The notes under the pieces were generated by a model. That model was not told where the DNA came from. It made no database searches and was given only the letters and a program-made list of their open reading frames with translations. Below are positions 21,486-29,855 of a stretch of DNA of 32,034 bases, one piece after another. The DNA lies in assembly GCF_001667035.1 (NCBI RefSeq), contig NZ_LZIR01000110.1, positions 1 to 32,034 on the forward strand, written 5' to 3'. Every line of letters begins with the position of its first letter. The stretch's first letter is position 1. This DNA comes from Mycobacterium sp. 852002-51057_SCH5723018. Its GTDB lineage: Bacteria > Actinomycetota > Actinomycetes > Mycobacteriales > Mycobacteriaceae. Position numbers and translations under genes: made by a program.

Positions 21486-22646
21486 TCATGTGGGCTGGCC
21501 GCTCGTCAGGCTGCGAGCCGCCTGGAATTCGCTGTCCCGATACGGACGTCCATTGGGTTGAAGCAGGTCGTGAAACCACACCTTGGGCGGCGCGGTGTAG
21601 GGATGATCCCAGGAGTCCCACGGGAAGTAGGTCTGGGTCTTTCCCGCGACCAGACCCCAGTTGAACGCGCCGACGTTGCGGCGCTTCGCCACGGGCAGGA
21701 TGCTCTCGATGGTGCTGCCCTGCGGACGGGCCATGTACTCCGTGCAGATGATCGGCCGGCCCAGCGGCGCCAGCTCGGCGATCCGCGACTCGAAGCCCGC
21801 CGGCTCGGCATAGGAGTGGAAGGTGATCACGTCGGCGTTGTTGAGCTGGATGTCGCTGATCGGGCTGCGGCCGGCTTGCTCGCCCTGGTCAAGACCGCGC
21901 CACACGCCGCTCGTCAGCGGTTGGCTGGGATCGACGGCACGGGCCCAGCGGAACACCTGGGGGAGCAGCTCGGCCACCCGCTCCAGCTTGTCCTTCCTTT
22001 CGACCTTGGCGTAGACGCGCGCGGGGTTGTCGGGTTCGTTCCACAGGTCCCACCCCAGAACCCGGTTGTCACTGCGGAATTGGGTCAACACGCTGGTGAC
22101 GTAGTCCTGCAGGACGCGGGTGTAGCCGGGGTCGCCGAGGCGTTCGGCGCCGGGGCTCTGCACCCAGCCCGAGTTGTGCACACCGGGCCTCGGCGCCCGC
22201 TGCGGACCCAGCTTGGGGAACGGGTCCCAACAGGAGTCGAAGAAGACAAACAGCGGCCGGATGCCGTGACTCGCTGTGATGCTGACGAACTGGGCCAGAC
22301 GATTGTGGAACCCGCGGGCGTCCTGCGCCCACAGTTGATCATGCAGGAAAACCCGCACGCTGTTGAAACCGTACGACCGGGCCCAGCCCAGCTCGGTGTT
22401 GATGCGCCGTAGGTCGAAGGTCCCCGGCTGAAACATCTCGAGCTGGTTGATGGCGTATGACGGAATGTAGTTCGCGCCGACGAGCCAGCCTTGCGCTTGG
22501 TACCAACGAGTGGCACGGTCGGCCGACCACCGGTTCAACTCCCCGGAGGAGCGCGGTGGGGGTTCGGCGGAGGCGCGCGGTAGGTGTGCCAAAGCGGTGC
22601 CCGCCGCCAGCAGCAAGGGGAATTTCAGGGCCGTTCGACGGTGCAC
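21486..22646 (-). CDS. Secreted GH5-like glycoside hydrolase (beta-glycanase)
   Basis: A 386-aa exported enzyme with the (beta/alpha)8 cellulase/mannanase pattern of clan GH-A. The N-terminus has twin arginines (RRTALKFPLLLAAGTALAHLPRASA), so it looks Tat-exported with cleavage after about residue 27. The first strands hold GWLVGANYIPS and YGFNSVRVFLHDQLW. The acid/base Glu lies in GWDLWNEPDNP (Glu204) and the nucleophile Glu in RPIICTEYMAR (Glu303), the normal spacing for the clan. A late SYAEP segment and FNWGLVAGKTQT complete the barrel. The start is GTG 22646 without a strong ribosome site. It is the first chromosomal gene beyond the island. The substrate (cellulose, xylan, mannan or a self glycan) cannot be told. 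Confidence 0.87.
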   Translation of the reverse strand: MHRRTALKFPLLLAAGTALAHLPRASAEPPPRSSGELNRWSADRATRWYQAQGWLVGANYIPSYAINQLEMFQPGTFDLRRINTELGWARSYGFNSVRVFLHDQLWAQDARGFHNRLAQFVSITASHGIRPLFVFFDSCWDPFPKLGPQRAPRPGVHNSGWVQSPGAERLGDPGYTRVLQDYVTSVLTQFRSDNRVLGWDLWNEPDNPARVYAKVERKDKLERVAELLPQVFRWARAVDPSQPLTSGVWRGLDQGEQAGRSPISDIQLNNADVITFHSYAEPAGFESRIAELAPLGRPIICTEYMARPQGSTIESILPVAKRRNVGAFNWGLVAGKTQTYFPWDSWDHPYTAPPKVWFHDLLQPNGRPYRDSEFQAARSLTSGQPT

Positions 22647-22785
22647 GAATTGACGATAAATTTCCCGAGGCCCTGTCCCCGGTATTTGCGCAGCGCGTCG
22701 CGACAGTGTGTCGGAGGTGGGTGGATTGTTATCTTGTTGTGACCAAGCGGTTTTGGTCAGGCGTTCCAGTGTACGGTGCTGCGCG

Positions 22786-22808
22786 GCGCGCCAAAGCCGT
22801 TGGCGCGC
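22786..22808 (-). terminator. Hairpin downstream of the 129-aa gene
   Basis: GCGCGCCAA (22786-22794) and TTGGCGCGC (22800-22808) form a perfect 9-bp GC-rich stem with a 5-nt loop, 14 bp past the stop of the minus-strand gene at 22823. There is no T tract, as is common for mycobacterial candidates. The rest of 22647-22822 shows nothing else clear. Confidence 0.5.
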
Positions 22809-22822
22809 AACGGATCAGAGTG

Positions 22823-23212
22823 CTAAATGTCGAGTGCGGACGGTGTCCAGCTGCTCACGACCAGGGGCAGCGAGACCCCCGCGCCGCCGCAGGTCACCTC
22901 GACCGCCCAGCGGCCGTCAGACGGCAGCCTGGCGTCGATTTCGAAGAAGGCGAATCCCGGGAATTCGCCCACAGCGGCTTCCGGTGCCTCGAACCACTTG
23001 TACACCGGCGCGTCAGGCGTGGGCGGCCTGATCTCTACGTCAACCCGACGGTCCGTGCAACCGTTGTTGTCGGGCTGCGTCAGCACCACGAGCACAAACC
23101 GGGCGAACCGGTCCGGTCCGACCGTGAACTTGGAAAGCAGGCCGCCTTGCACGTTGAGTTTTTGGTCTACCGTCGCGGCGGCTTCCGCCAGGAAAGCACC
23201 GGTGAGCCTCAC
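22823..23212 (-). CDS. Conserved hypothetical protein (DUF6941-like)
   Basis: A 129-aa protein beginning at GTG 23212 (VRLTGAFLAEAAATVDQKLNVQGGLLSKF). Such openings are typical of small actinobacterial proteins grouped as DUF6941. The rest is beta-rich: FARFVLVVLTQPDN, RRVDVEIRPPTPD, GFAFFEIDARLPSDGRWAVEV and a closing VSLPLVVSSW. There is no signal peptide, membrane segment or catalytic motif. Function is unknown. No operon partner is evident, and a hairpin follows its stop. Upstream (23213-23481) lies an AT-richer stretch with no gene I would call. Confidence 0.7.
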   Translation of the reverse strand: MRLTGAFLAEAAATVDQKLNVQGGLLSKFTVGPDRFARFVLVVLTQPDNNGCTDRRVDVEIRPPTPDAPVYKWFEAPEAAVGEFPGFAFFEIDARLPSDGRWAVEVTCGGAGVSLPLVVSSWTPSALDI

Positions 23213-23481
23213 ACGCAGAACCTACCGTGCTACTGGTCGATCGGACACCGGAGAACTCGGTCAAGGTGTGCCGAATATAACAGAAGAAAATAATAGCCGA
23301 CTGCTACTATCGCATAAGTCATCGGTCGGTCTGTGGGCGAGGGGTCAGACCGCTCGATGACTATTCGCATATTGGCTATCGACGGCGGGATAGTGACTTG
23401 CACCAGCCCGGCACCAATTCGATGCGACGTGGATGGCGAAGAGCCTTCAATCTTCGTGCCCTTGGGCGCGATACTGAATGC

Positions 23482-23868
23482 GTGGCTGAACGCAACGTGC
23501 TGGGGGGCGCGCTGGAACCTTGCGGCACGGACCCACTCACCGGTTTCTACCGAGACGGTTGTTGCTCCACCGGGCCCGAGGACCTCGGACGGCACACCAT
23601 CTGTGCCGTCATGACCGCGGAATTCCTGGAGCACCAGCGTTCCATCGGCAATGACCTGTTGACGCCGGTCCCCGAATATCGCTTTCCGGGGCTGCTGCCC
23701 GGCGATCGCTGGTGTGTCACCGCGCTCAACTGGCTTCGGGCTCACCACGACGGTTGCGCGGCGCCGGTGGTGTTGGCGTCCACGCACGAGCGCACGCTCG
23801 AGGTCGTTCCCCTCGAGACGCTGCAGGAACACAAGGTCGATGTTCCCGACGACCTGGCTAACTTGTAG
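23482..23868 (+). CDS. DUF2237 family protein
   Basis: A 128-aa conserved protein. The start GTG 23482 (VAERNVLGGALEPCGTDPLTGFYRDGCC) is where family members begin; the open frame continues upstream to 23398, but that part is unlike the family. Typical features are the cysteines in EPCG, DGCCSTGPEDLG and HTICAVMT, the FPGLLPGDRWCVTALNWLRAH segment and VVLASTHERTLEVVPL at the end. The conserved Cys, Asp and His residues hint at metal binding, but no activity is established to my knowledge. No ribosome site is visible. The last 11 bp overlap the end of the convergent iclR-type gene. Confidence 0.85.
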   Translation: MAERNVLGGALEPCGTDPLTGFYRDGCCSTGPEDLGRHTICAVMTAEFLEHQRSIGNDLLTPVPEYRFPGLLPGDRWCVTALNWLRAHHDGCAAPVVLASTHERTLEVVPLETLQEHKVDVPDDLANL

Positions 23869-24757
23869 CGCCGGCCAGCTGATCCTCGATCCGCCGCGCG
23901 GCGGCCCGCACCTGCTCGCCGAGCTTCTCCACCCCGGCCGCCGCCAGATCGGCGAACGGCGCGGCGCTGATCGACATCGCGACTACCCCGTCCTCATTGA
24001 GGACTGGAGCGGAAATGGTGGCGACGCTGTGCGTACCGGCGCCGGTCAGCTCCTCGCGCAGCACGTCAATCACCGTCAGGTCGGCGAACGCGCGCGCAAG
24101 CCGTGCCGTAATGGCGTCGGGTTCTGCGTCGCCGCCGAGCGCGCGCAGCGCGGTGTACACCCGCACGTATTCGCGGCTGAGCCGCTCGACGGTATATCCG
24201 CGGTCGCGAATCTCCTTGAGCACCGCGGTCATTCGTCGCTGCAGCGCGGTAGACGGCTTGCCGATGCCCTCCAGCCAGGCCCGCTGCGCGCCAGCGGCGC
24301 TCCAGGCGATGTAGTCGCGCCCGAACGGCGCCACCAACGGCATGCTCAGTCCGCGGTCGATTCGCATGCCGGACGCGGACTCGCCGGCAGCATCAACCAC
24401 GACGAGGGCGTTGGCGTCGCGGCGCGCCAGAAAAACCTGTGTCGCGGTCGATTCGGCCAGCTCCTGCAGGATTCCGTGAAAGATCCGGTCGCTGGCCGGC
24501 TTGGCCAACGCCGCGATGCCCGGTCCCCAGCAGTAGGTGGCCGACGCGCCATCGCGGACAACCCAGCGGTGGGCGACCAGCGAGGCCAGGATCGCGTGGC
24601 CGGTGGCCCGGCTGATGGCAAGCTCGCGGGTGATCTCCGCGAGGGTGAACGCCCGCGTGGGCTGGGAACCGAGCAGCCGCATGATCGCGACCACCCGCTC
24701 GGTCGGCGGCGAAGAGGGTTGACGAGCGCTCCCGGCCGGGTCTAGCGTCTGTGTCAT
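23858..24757 (-). CDS. IclR-family transcriptional regulator
   Basis: A 299-aa regulator starting at ATG 24757; the frame is open far upstream, but that part is antisense to the sulfotransferase gene. The N-terminal winged helix is RVVAIMRLLGSQPTRAFTLAEITRELAISRATGHAILASLVAHRWV (about residues 21-66). The C-terminal effector domain has QVFLARRDANALVVVDAAG and the SISAPVL-like ATISAPVLNEDGVVAMSISAA segment. It is divergent from the sulfotransferase-led operon, and a 14-bp palindrome lies between the two starts. By family habit it would regulate that operon and itself in response to a small acid or CoA-pathway metabolite; the effector is unknown. Confidence 0.9.
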   Translation of the reverse strand: MTQTLDPAGSARQPSSPPTERVVAIMRLLGSQPTRAFTLAEITRELAISRATGHAILASLVAHRWVVRDGASATYCWGPGIAALAKPASDRIFHGILQELAESTATQVFLARRDANALVVVDAAGESASGMRIDRGLSMPLVAPFGRDYIAWSAAGAQRAWLEGIGKPSTALQRRMTAVLKEIRDRGYTVERLSREYVRVYTALRALGGDAEPDAITARLARAFADLTVIDVLREELTGAGTHSVATISAPVLNEDGVVAMSISAAPFADLAAAGVEKLGEQVRAAARRIEDQLAGATS

Positions 24758-24771
24758 ATTTCGAACGCTAC

Positions 24772-24785
24772 GTCGAATATTCGAC
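24772..24785. promoter_or_regulatory. 14-bp perfect palindrome, candidate IclR operator
   Basis: GTCGAATATTCGAC is a perfect palindrome in the 54-bp gap between the divergent iclR-type gene (start 24757) and the sulfotransferase gene (start 24812). A related TTTCGAAC lies at 24760-24767. The position fits an operator controlling both genes. Binding by this IclR is inferred. Confidence 0.6.
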
Positions 24786-24811
24786 ACAGTAAATGTCGAG
24801 GAGGCGATCGC

Positions 24812-26083
24812 GTGGATTCTGCGGTCGGCGACGTTGACGACATCGACTTCGACGACCTGTCGTCGCCCCGGCTGACCGAGGTCCAGCGTCAGATCCTGGA
24901 ATTCACCGAGGCCAGGCGCGTCGACTTCGACCTCGACGCGATGCTGGCCGAAGCGATCGAACAGGCGGGCGTGGGCGCGGACCTGGACGCCGCCGACGGG
25001 TTCGGCGACCGGCTGACCGCGCACGTGGCCGCCATCGAAGCCGACGACGGGCTGACCCAGCTCACCCGCTCGTCGCTGCGGCAGCGAATGGTTCGCCTGC
25101 TGCGCAACCGGCTGTCGCTGACCGACCTCGTCAAGCGGTATCCGGAAATCGAGTCGATCCCGATCGAGAAGCCTTTCATCGTGGTCGGGATGCCGCGATC
25201 GGGGACCACGCATCTGGTGAATCTCATTGCCGCCGATCCGCGCCGGCGCGCGCTGCCGTACTGGGAGAGCCAGGAGCCGATACCCGCACGGGGCCAGGGC
25301 CCCGACACCTTCGGGATCGACCCCCGCTACGCCCAGGCCAAGTCCGAGCACGACGCGCTGATGGCCAGCGCCCCGGTGGTGGCCGCCATGCATGACCGGT
25401 TCCCCGAGGCGATCGAGGAGGAGGTCGAACTCCTCGACCTCGACCTGGCGGCCTACGTCCTGGAATGGCATGCGCGGGTTCCGGGTTGGCGGGACTACTA
25501 CCTGGGCCTCGACCAAACCGAGCACTACGCGTACATGAAGAAGGTGTTGCAGGCGTTGACGTTCCTGCGCGGGCCGCGGACCTGGATTCTGAAGAGCCCG
25601 CAGCACTGCGAACAGCTCGCCCCGCTGATGGCGACCTTCCCCGACGCTACGGTGGCGTTCACCCACCGCGACCCCGTCGCGGTGATCCAGTCGGCGATCA
25701 CGATGATGGCCTACTCGGATCGGCTGCGCCGCACCAGCATCGACCCGGGCTGGCTGCTGGACTATTGGAGCGACCGGGTGCACCGGCTACTCAGCGCATG
25801 CGTGCGTGACCGCGAGCTGGTGCCGGCCGACCGCAGCATCGACATCGGCTTCCATCACCTCAATGGCAACGAAATACCGCTGCTGGAACGGCTTTACGAC
25901 TGTGGCGGGGTGGAACTGACACCGAAGGTGCGGGGCTGCTTTCAGAGCTATCTGGAGGGCAACCCCCGCGGCAAACACGGCCGCATCCGTTACGACCTGC
26001 AACGGCACTTCGGCATGTCACCCGGCGAGCTTCGCGGCCGTTTCGACTTCTACTTCGAGCGGTTCGACGTCCGCCCGGAATGA
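24812..26083 (+). CDS. Sulfotransferase family protein
   Basis: A 423-aa protein of the bacterial sulfotransferase family (PF13469 type). The 5'-phosphosulfate-binding loop is FIVVGMPRSGTTHLVNLIAADP (about residues 121-142). The second phosphate-binding region is PQHCEQLAPLMATFPDATVAFTHRDPVAVIQSAITMM (about 266-302). An N-terminal acidic helical extension of about 110 residues precedes them. GTG 24812 has GAGGAGG at good spacing. It is the first gene of the plus-strand operon that includes a metallo-beta-lactamase-fold protein, an SDR, a VOC protein and a luciferase-like oxidoreductase. Whether it truly transfers sulfate from PAPS is not certain: many mycobacterial members lack assigned acceptors. 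Confidence 0.88.
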   Translation: MDSAVGDVDDIDFDDLSSPRLTEVQRQILEFTEARRVDFDLDAMLAEAIEQAGVGADLDAADGFGDRLTAHVAAIEADDGLTQLTRSSLRQRMVRLLRNRLSLTDLVKRYPEIESIPIEKPFIVVGMPRSGTTHLVNLIAADPRRRALPYWESQEPIPARGQGPDTFGIDPRYAQAKSEHDALMASAPVVAAMHDRFPEAIEEEVELLDLDLAAYVLEWHARVPGWRDYYLGLDQTEHYAYMKKVLQALTFLRGPRTWILKSPQHCEQLAPLMATFPDATVAFTHRDPVAVIQSAITMMAYSDRLRRTSIDPGWLLDYWSDRVHRLLSACVRDRELVPADRSIDIGFHHLNGNEIPLLERLYDCGGVELTPKVRGCFQSYLEGNPRGKHGRIRYDLQRHFGMSPGELRGRFDFYFERFDVRPE

Positions 26084-26096
26084 GGAGACAGCATCC

Positions 26097-27347
26097 ATGG
26101 GCACCCAAGACTTTGAGCCGATCTATCGCAGCCGCCCCGGCGCCGACGCGATGGGCCCGGCCTGCGCAGAACGGGCCGAGCAAGTGGCGCGGGGACTCTG
26201 GTGTTCGCCCGGCCTGTCGAATTCCTACCTGCTGACCACCGGCGACGGCCGGGTGATCGTCAACACCGGGATGGGTTTCGAGGGGCCGGTGCACCGCGCC
26301 AACTTCGACGCCGTCGACCCTTCGCCGGTGCGCTACGTCATCTTCACCCAGGGACACGTCGACCACGTCGGCGGCCTGGACAGTGTGCGCGACCCGGACA
26401 CCACCGTTGTGGCGCAGGCGAACTGGACCGCGTGGCGTGACGACAACGAGCGCCTCATCCCGTACCGCGCCAGCCGCAGCGCCTTCGCCTTCAAAGACAC
26501 CCTCGCGACGGGCGTCCAGGCCATCCAGCGCCGGCTGGGCACCACCCGCCTGCCGGGCCAGAGCGTTCCCATCGTCGATCTCGACTTCGACGACACCCTG
26601 ACCCTCGAGGTCGGCGGCAGGCGGATGGAGTTGATCTCCGTGCCCGGCGGGGAAACCACCGACTCGTTGGTGGTGTGGCTTCCCGAGGAACGAATATGCC
26701 TGTGCGGAAACACCTTCGGCCCGGTGTTCGGGCATATTCCCAACCTCGTCACCATTCGCGGCGACCGATACCGGGACGCCTTGACAGCCATCGCGTCGGT
26801 GGAACGGGTGCGCGAACTGCGGCCCGACCTCTTGGTGACCGGTCATTTCGATCCGATCGCGGGCGCCGAGCGCATCGATGCCGAGTTGACCCGCCTGCGC
26901 AACGCCATCCAGTACATCCACGATGCGACGGTCGCCGGGATGAACGCCGGCAAGGACGTCGGGACCCTGATGCGCGAGATCACGTTGCCCCCGGAATACG
27001 AAGTGGGCCAAGGGTACGGAAAGGTCGACTGGGACGTGCGGGCCATCTGGGAGAACTACTCGGGCTGGTTCCACCACCGGTCGACCACCGAGCTCTACCC
27101 GGTCGGGTTCGACGCCGTCGCCCCCGATGTGGTCGAGCTGGCCGGCGCCGACGCGCTGGTGGATCGGGCGCGCGAACACCTGAGCGCCGGCCGGCCGGTG
27201 CAGGCCATCCACCTTGCCGAGCTGGTGCCCACCGACCATGCGGGGGCGCGCGAGGTGCTGCGGCAGGCCCATGAAAGGCTGCTGGCCGACAGCACCAACT
27301 TCTGGGAAAGAGCCTGGCTGAGGAACCAACTAGCGAGGAAGCCATGA
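26097..27347 (+). CDS. Metallo-beta-lactamase-fold hydrolase with altered metal motif
   Basis: A 416-aa protein distantly like alkylsulfatases (compare the gene at 1273-3153), but lacking the C-terminal SCP2 part. The metal loop reads TQGHVDHVGG (residues 84-93): the His-x-His-x-Asp-His pattern has Gln in place of the first His. Downstream are VPGGETTDSLVVWLPEE and LVTGHFDP, and then the dimerisation-type region WENYSGWFHHRSTTELYP. The altered motif may mean a single-metal site, a different metal or lost hydrolysis. ATG 26097 follows AGGAGAC. It ends in a 4-bp overlap (ATGA) with the SDR gene. A link to sulfate esters via the neighbouring sulfotransferase is inference. Confidence 0.87.
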   Translation: MGTQDFEPIYRSRPGADAMGPACAERAEQVARGLWCSPGLSNSYLLTTGDGRVIVNTGMGFEGPVHRANFDAVDPSPVRYVIFTQGHVDHVGGLDSVRDPDTTVVAQANWTAWRDDNERLIPYRASRSAFAFKDTLATGVQAIQRRLGTTRLPGQSVPIVDLDFDDTLTLEVGGRRMELISVPGGETTDSLVVWLPEERICLCGNTFGPVFGHIPNLVTIRGDRYRDALTAIASVERVRELRPDLLVTGHFDPIAGAERIDAELTRLRNAIQYIHDATVAGMNAGKDVGTLMREITLPPEYEVGQGYGKVDWDVRAIWENYSGWFHHRSTTELYPVGFDAVAPDVVELAGADALVDRAREHLSAGRPVQAIHLAELVPTDHAGAREVLRQAHERLLADSTNFWERAWLRNQLARKP

Positions 27348-28093
27348 CGTCGCGGGTCAGCTTCGATTTCACCGGAACGGCGGCCCTCATCACCGGCGGG
27401 ACCAGCGGGATCGGGCATGCCACCGCGACGTTGTTTCGCGACGCCGGCGCCGAGGTCACCATCACCGGAACCAAACCCGCCGCCGCGGACTACGACACCG
27501 ACCTGTCCGGGATGGCCTATCACCAGCTGCAGATCACCGACCACAAGTCGGTGGACGCGTTGGCGCAGGCGTTCACCCGCCTCGACGTGCTCGTCAACAA
27601 TGCGGGCGCGAATTTCCCTGGCGGCCTTGACGAATCGAAGCCGGACGGCTTCGAGGCGGCGGTCGCCCTCAACCTGACCCGCCCTTACCGGCTCACGGTC
27701 GGGCTCTACCGCGCGCTGAGGTCGTCGACCGCGACGGGCGGCGCCAGCGTGGTCAACCTGGCGTCGATGTCGGCGCTGCGAGCCGTCCCCCTCGTGCCCG
27801 GCTACGGCGCGGCCAAAGCCGGCATGGTCTGCATCACCCGCAACCTCGCCGCCAAATGGGCGACCAAAGGAATCCGGGTCAACGCGGTGGCCCCCGGCAC
27901 GATCGACACGCCGATGACCGCGCCCATGCATGCCGCGCCCGAGCTCGTGGCCGCGGAGTTGGCCCATATCCCGTTGCAGCGGTTGGGATCCGCCGCCGAA
28001 ATCGCCCCGACGGTGGCCTTTTTGTGCACCGAGCAAAGTAGCTACACCACCGGCGCGCTGTTCGTCGTCGACGGGGCATCGGACTGCGTCTGA
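27344..28093 (+). CDS. Short-chain dehydrogenase/reductase (SDR)
   Basis: A 249-aa classical SDR. The cofactor motif TGGTSGIG is at residues 17-24, VLVNNAGANFPGG in the middle, the catalytic Ser in VNLASMSALRAV and the catalytic YGAAKAGMVCITRNLAAKW segment. It ends YTTGALFVVDGASDCV. The Thr/Gly opening followed by VTITGTKP after strand two leans toward NADP(H), but this is not firm. It overlaps the preceding gene by 4 bp and is followed after 12 bp by the VOC gene, so it belongs to the operon. Confidence 0.92.
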   Translation: MTSRVSFDFTGTAALITGGTSGIGHATATLFRDAGAEVTITGTKPAAADYDTDLSGMAYHQLQITDHKSVDALAQAFTRLDVLVNNAGANFPGGLDESKPDGFEAAVALNLTRPYRLTVGLYRALRSSTATGGASVVNLASMSALRAVPLVPGYGAAKAGMVCITRNLAAKWATKGIRVNAVAPGTIDTPMTAPMHAAPELVAAELAHIPLQRLGSAAEIAPTVAFLCTEQSSYTTGALFVVDGASDCV

Positions 28094-28105
28094 GATGAGG
28101 CACTG

Positions 28106-28582
28106 ATGGGATTGGCGCTGCGGCCCGAGGACTTCTACCACACCGGCATCGTCGTGCCCGACCTCGAGGCCGCCATAGCCCGCCTGACCGCGTTGGCCGG
28201 CTACCGGTGGATCAAGCCGCTCACCTACACGCTGCCGTTCCGCACCGCAGCGGGGACCCGCGAACTCACCTCGACGTTCGTCTACTCCCTGCAGGCCCCG
28301 CACGTCGAACTGATCCAGGAGGTTCCCGGAAGCCCGTGGGCGGCGGCCCAGGGCAACGCCGTCCATCACTTGGGCTACTTCACCGACAGCCTCGCCGAGG
28401 CCGCCCGCAGTCTGGAAGACAACGGCTTCGCGTTCGAAGCCACCGCCGACGTCTCCCCTCCTGATCTTGCGCTGTTCGCCTACTACGTCGACGAGTTCGG
28501 CACCCGCATCGAGATCGTCGACCGCGCGCTGTTTCCCGACTTTCCCGCGTTCCTGCGGTCCGCGGCGCCGCCGCAGGCATGA
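28106..28582 (+). CDS. VOC (glyoxalase-fold) family protein
   Basis: A 158-aa protein with two beta-alpha-beta-beta-beta modules. The first is FYHTGIVVPDLEAAIARL ... TFVYSLQAPHVELIQEVPGSPW, and the second NAVHHLGYFTDSLAEAARSLEDNGF ... FGTRIEIVDRALFPDF. The likely metal ligands are His in YHTGIVV, Glu in VELIQE, His in HHLGYF and Glu in RIEIVD, a complete set. Such enzymes include isomerases, lyases and dioxygenases, and the reaction cannot be told. It stops one base before the start of the luciferase-like gene. Confidence 0.87.
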   Translation: MGLALRPEDFYHTGIVVPDLEAAIARLTALAGYRWIKPLTYTLPFRTAAGTRELTSTFVYSLQAPHVELIQEVPGSPWAAAQGNAVHHLGYFTDSLAEAARSLEDNGFAFEATADVSPPDLALFAYYVDEFGTRIEIVDRALFPDFPAFLRSAAPPQA

Positions 28583-28583
28583 C

Positions 28584-29556
28584 ATGCTGCTGACGGTGCT
28601 GCGGTTCAACTTCGCCTCCCCGCACGGAGACCCGCGCAAGCAGAGCAAACTGCTCACTGCCGCTCTCGAACTCGCGCAGTGGGGCGAGTCGCACGGGTTC
28701 ACCTCGGTGAGCGTCGACGAGCATCACGCGACCGGGCACGGCTGGAGCTGTAACCCGATCATGGCGGCGGCGATGTTCCTGGCCCGCACCACGACGCTGA
28801 TCGCGAGCGTGGACTGTGCGCTGGGACCGCTGTGGAACCCCGTCCGCCTCGCCGAAGACATCGCGCTCGTCGACAACATGAGCCGCGGCCGCCTGCACAC
28901 CACGGTGGGGCCTGGGCTATCGCACGGTCGAATACGACTCGCTCGGAGTCGATTTCGGCCGGCGGGGCGAACTGATGGACGGCCTGGTCGAGCGGATGCT
29001 GGCGGTCTGGTCCGGCGCCGATACGGAGGCCGGAGTCTGCATGGGTACGTGGACCAGGCCGCATCCACCGCTGTACGTCGGCGGTGGCTCACGCGCCACG
29101 GCGCGGCGCGCTGCGCGGTTCGGGTTGCCGCTCAGCCTGGCCGATCACCTGCCCGAAATCGCCGCCTACTACAGCCGGCTGTGCTCGGAGGCCGGCGCCA
29201 AGTCATTCATCCTGATGCCCGGACCGGTCAACCGCGGAATGATTTTCCTGCATGAGGATCCGGACCGGGCGTGGGCCGAACTCGGCGGCCACATCCTTTG
29301 GGAGGCGGTCACTTACGGCGAATGGTCGACCGAGCAGCGTTCGCTCATGCATCTGCCCGGAGTTCGGACGCTGGACGAGGTCAGGGCGTCGGGACGATAC
29401 CGATTCCTGACCCCCGAGCAACTCATTGCCGAGCTGAATGATGCCGACGAGTATGGGCCGCTCGTCATGCACCCGCTCGTCGGCGGCATGCCCGTCGAGG
29501 AGGCGTGGAAGTCGGTTCAGCTGCTCACCGACACGGTCCTGCCCCAGCTCACCTGA
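28584..29556 (+). pseudogene. Luciferase-like (LLM) flavin monooxygenase, single-base frameshift
   Basis: From ATG 28584 the frame reads MLLTVLRFNFASPHG, EHHATGHGWSCNPIMAAAMFLARTT and DNMSRGRLHTTVG, a normal LLM F420/FMN-dependent N-terminal half. After a GGGG run at 28907-28910 it turns to nonsense. The adjacent frame continues with GLGYRTVEYDSLGVDFGRRGELMDG, PPLYVGGGSRATARRAARFG and ends DTVLPQLT at 29556. Removing one G restores a full-length protein of about 323 aa. This is either a recent inactivating insertion or a sequencing error: every other position looks intact. It is the last gene of the operon led by the sulfotransferase. Confidence 0.85.
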
Positions 29557-29588
29557 TTGTGCACCCCGATAACGGGTATGGAAGACGC

Positions 29589-29831
29589 ATGAAAGCTAAA
29601 GCGAAACGAGCATTTTCATTGATCGGCGGCGCCGCCGCGCTGAGTTTGGCGCTTGGCGCCGGCCCGGGCGCCATGGCGCCCAGCGCGCCGGCCGCGCCGG
29701 CGACTCCGACGTCGTCGAGCCCGGCGCCGCCCGCACCGGCGACGGCGCCGCAGGGTCCATACGTCGGCGGCGGCAACGGGAATGCGCCGGGCGGCGGTGC
29801 CGGTGGTGGTGCTGGAGGTGGTGGCGGATAG
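29589..29831 (+). CDS. Small secreted Ala/Pro/Gly-rich protein
   Basis: An 80-aa protein starting at ATG 29589. MKAKAKRAFSLIGGAAALSLALGAGPGAMA is a signal peptide with a probable cut near residue 28-30. The mature part is almost only Ala, Pro, Ser and Thr (APSAPAAPATPTSSSPAPPAP), and then a glycine block (YVGGGNGNAPGGGAGGGAG). No cysteine is present, so it is not a lipoprotein. Mycobacteria have several such small exported low-complexity peptides of unknown role. It lies alone between the LLM gene and the convergent TetR gene. Confidence 0.65.
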   Translation: MKAKAKRAFSLIGGAAALSLALGAGPGAMAPSAPAAPATPTSSSPAPPAPATAPQGPYVGGGNGNAPGGGAGGGAGGGGG

Positions 29832-29855
29832 CCCGACCCCCGGGGGCGGGTCCGG

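Noticed and set aside
23230..23832. 200-codon minus-strand frame
   Set aside because: It is mostly antisense to the DUF2237 gene, with no recognisable domain or ribosome site.
29557..29588. Similarity to the DNA around 7896-7923 (shared TTGTGCAC, CCCCGAT, TATGGA)
   Set aside because: The match needs gaps and lies over a start region in one case and an unrelated gap in the other; probably chance.
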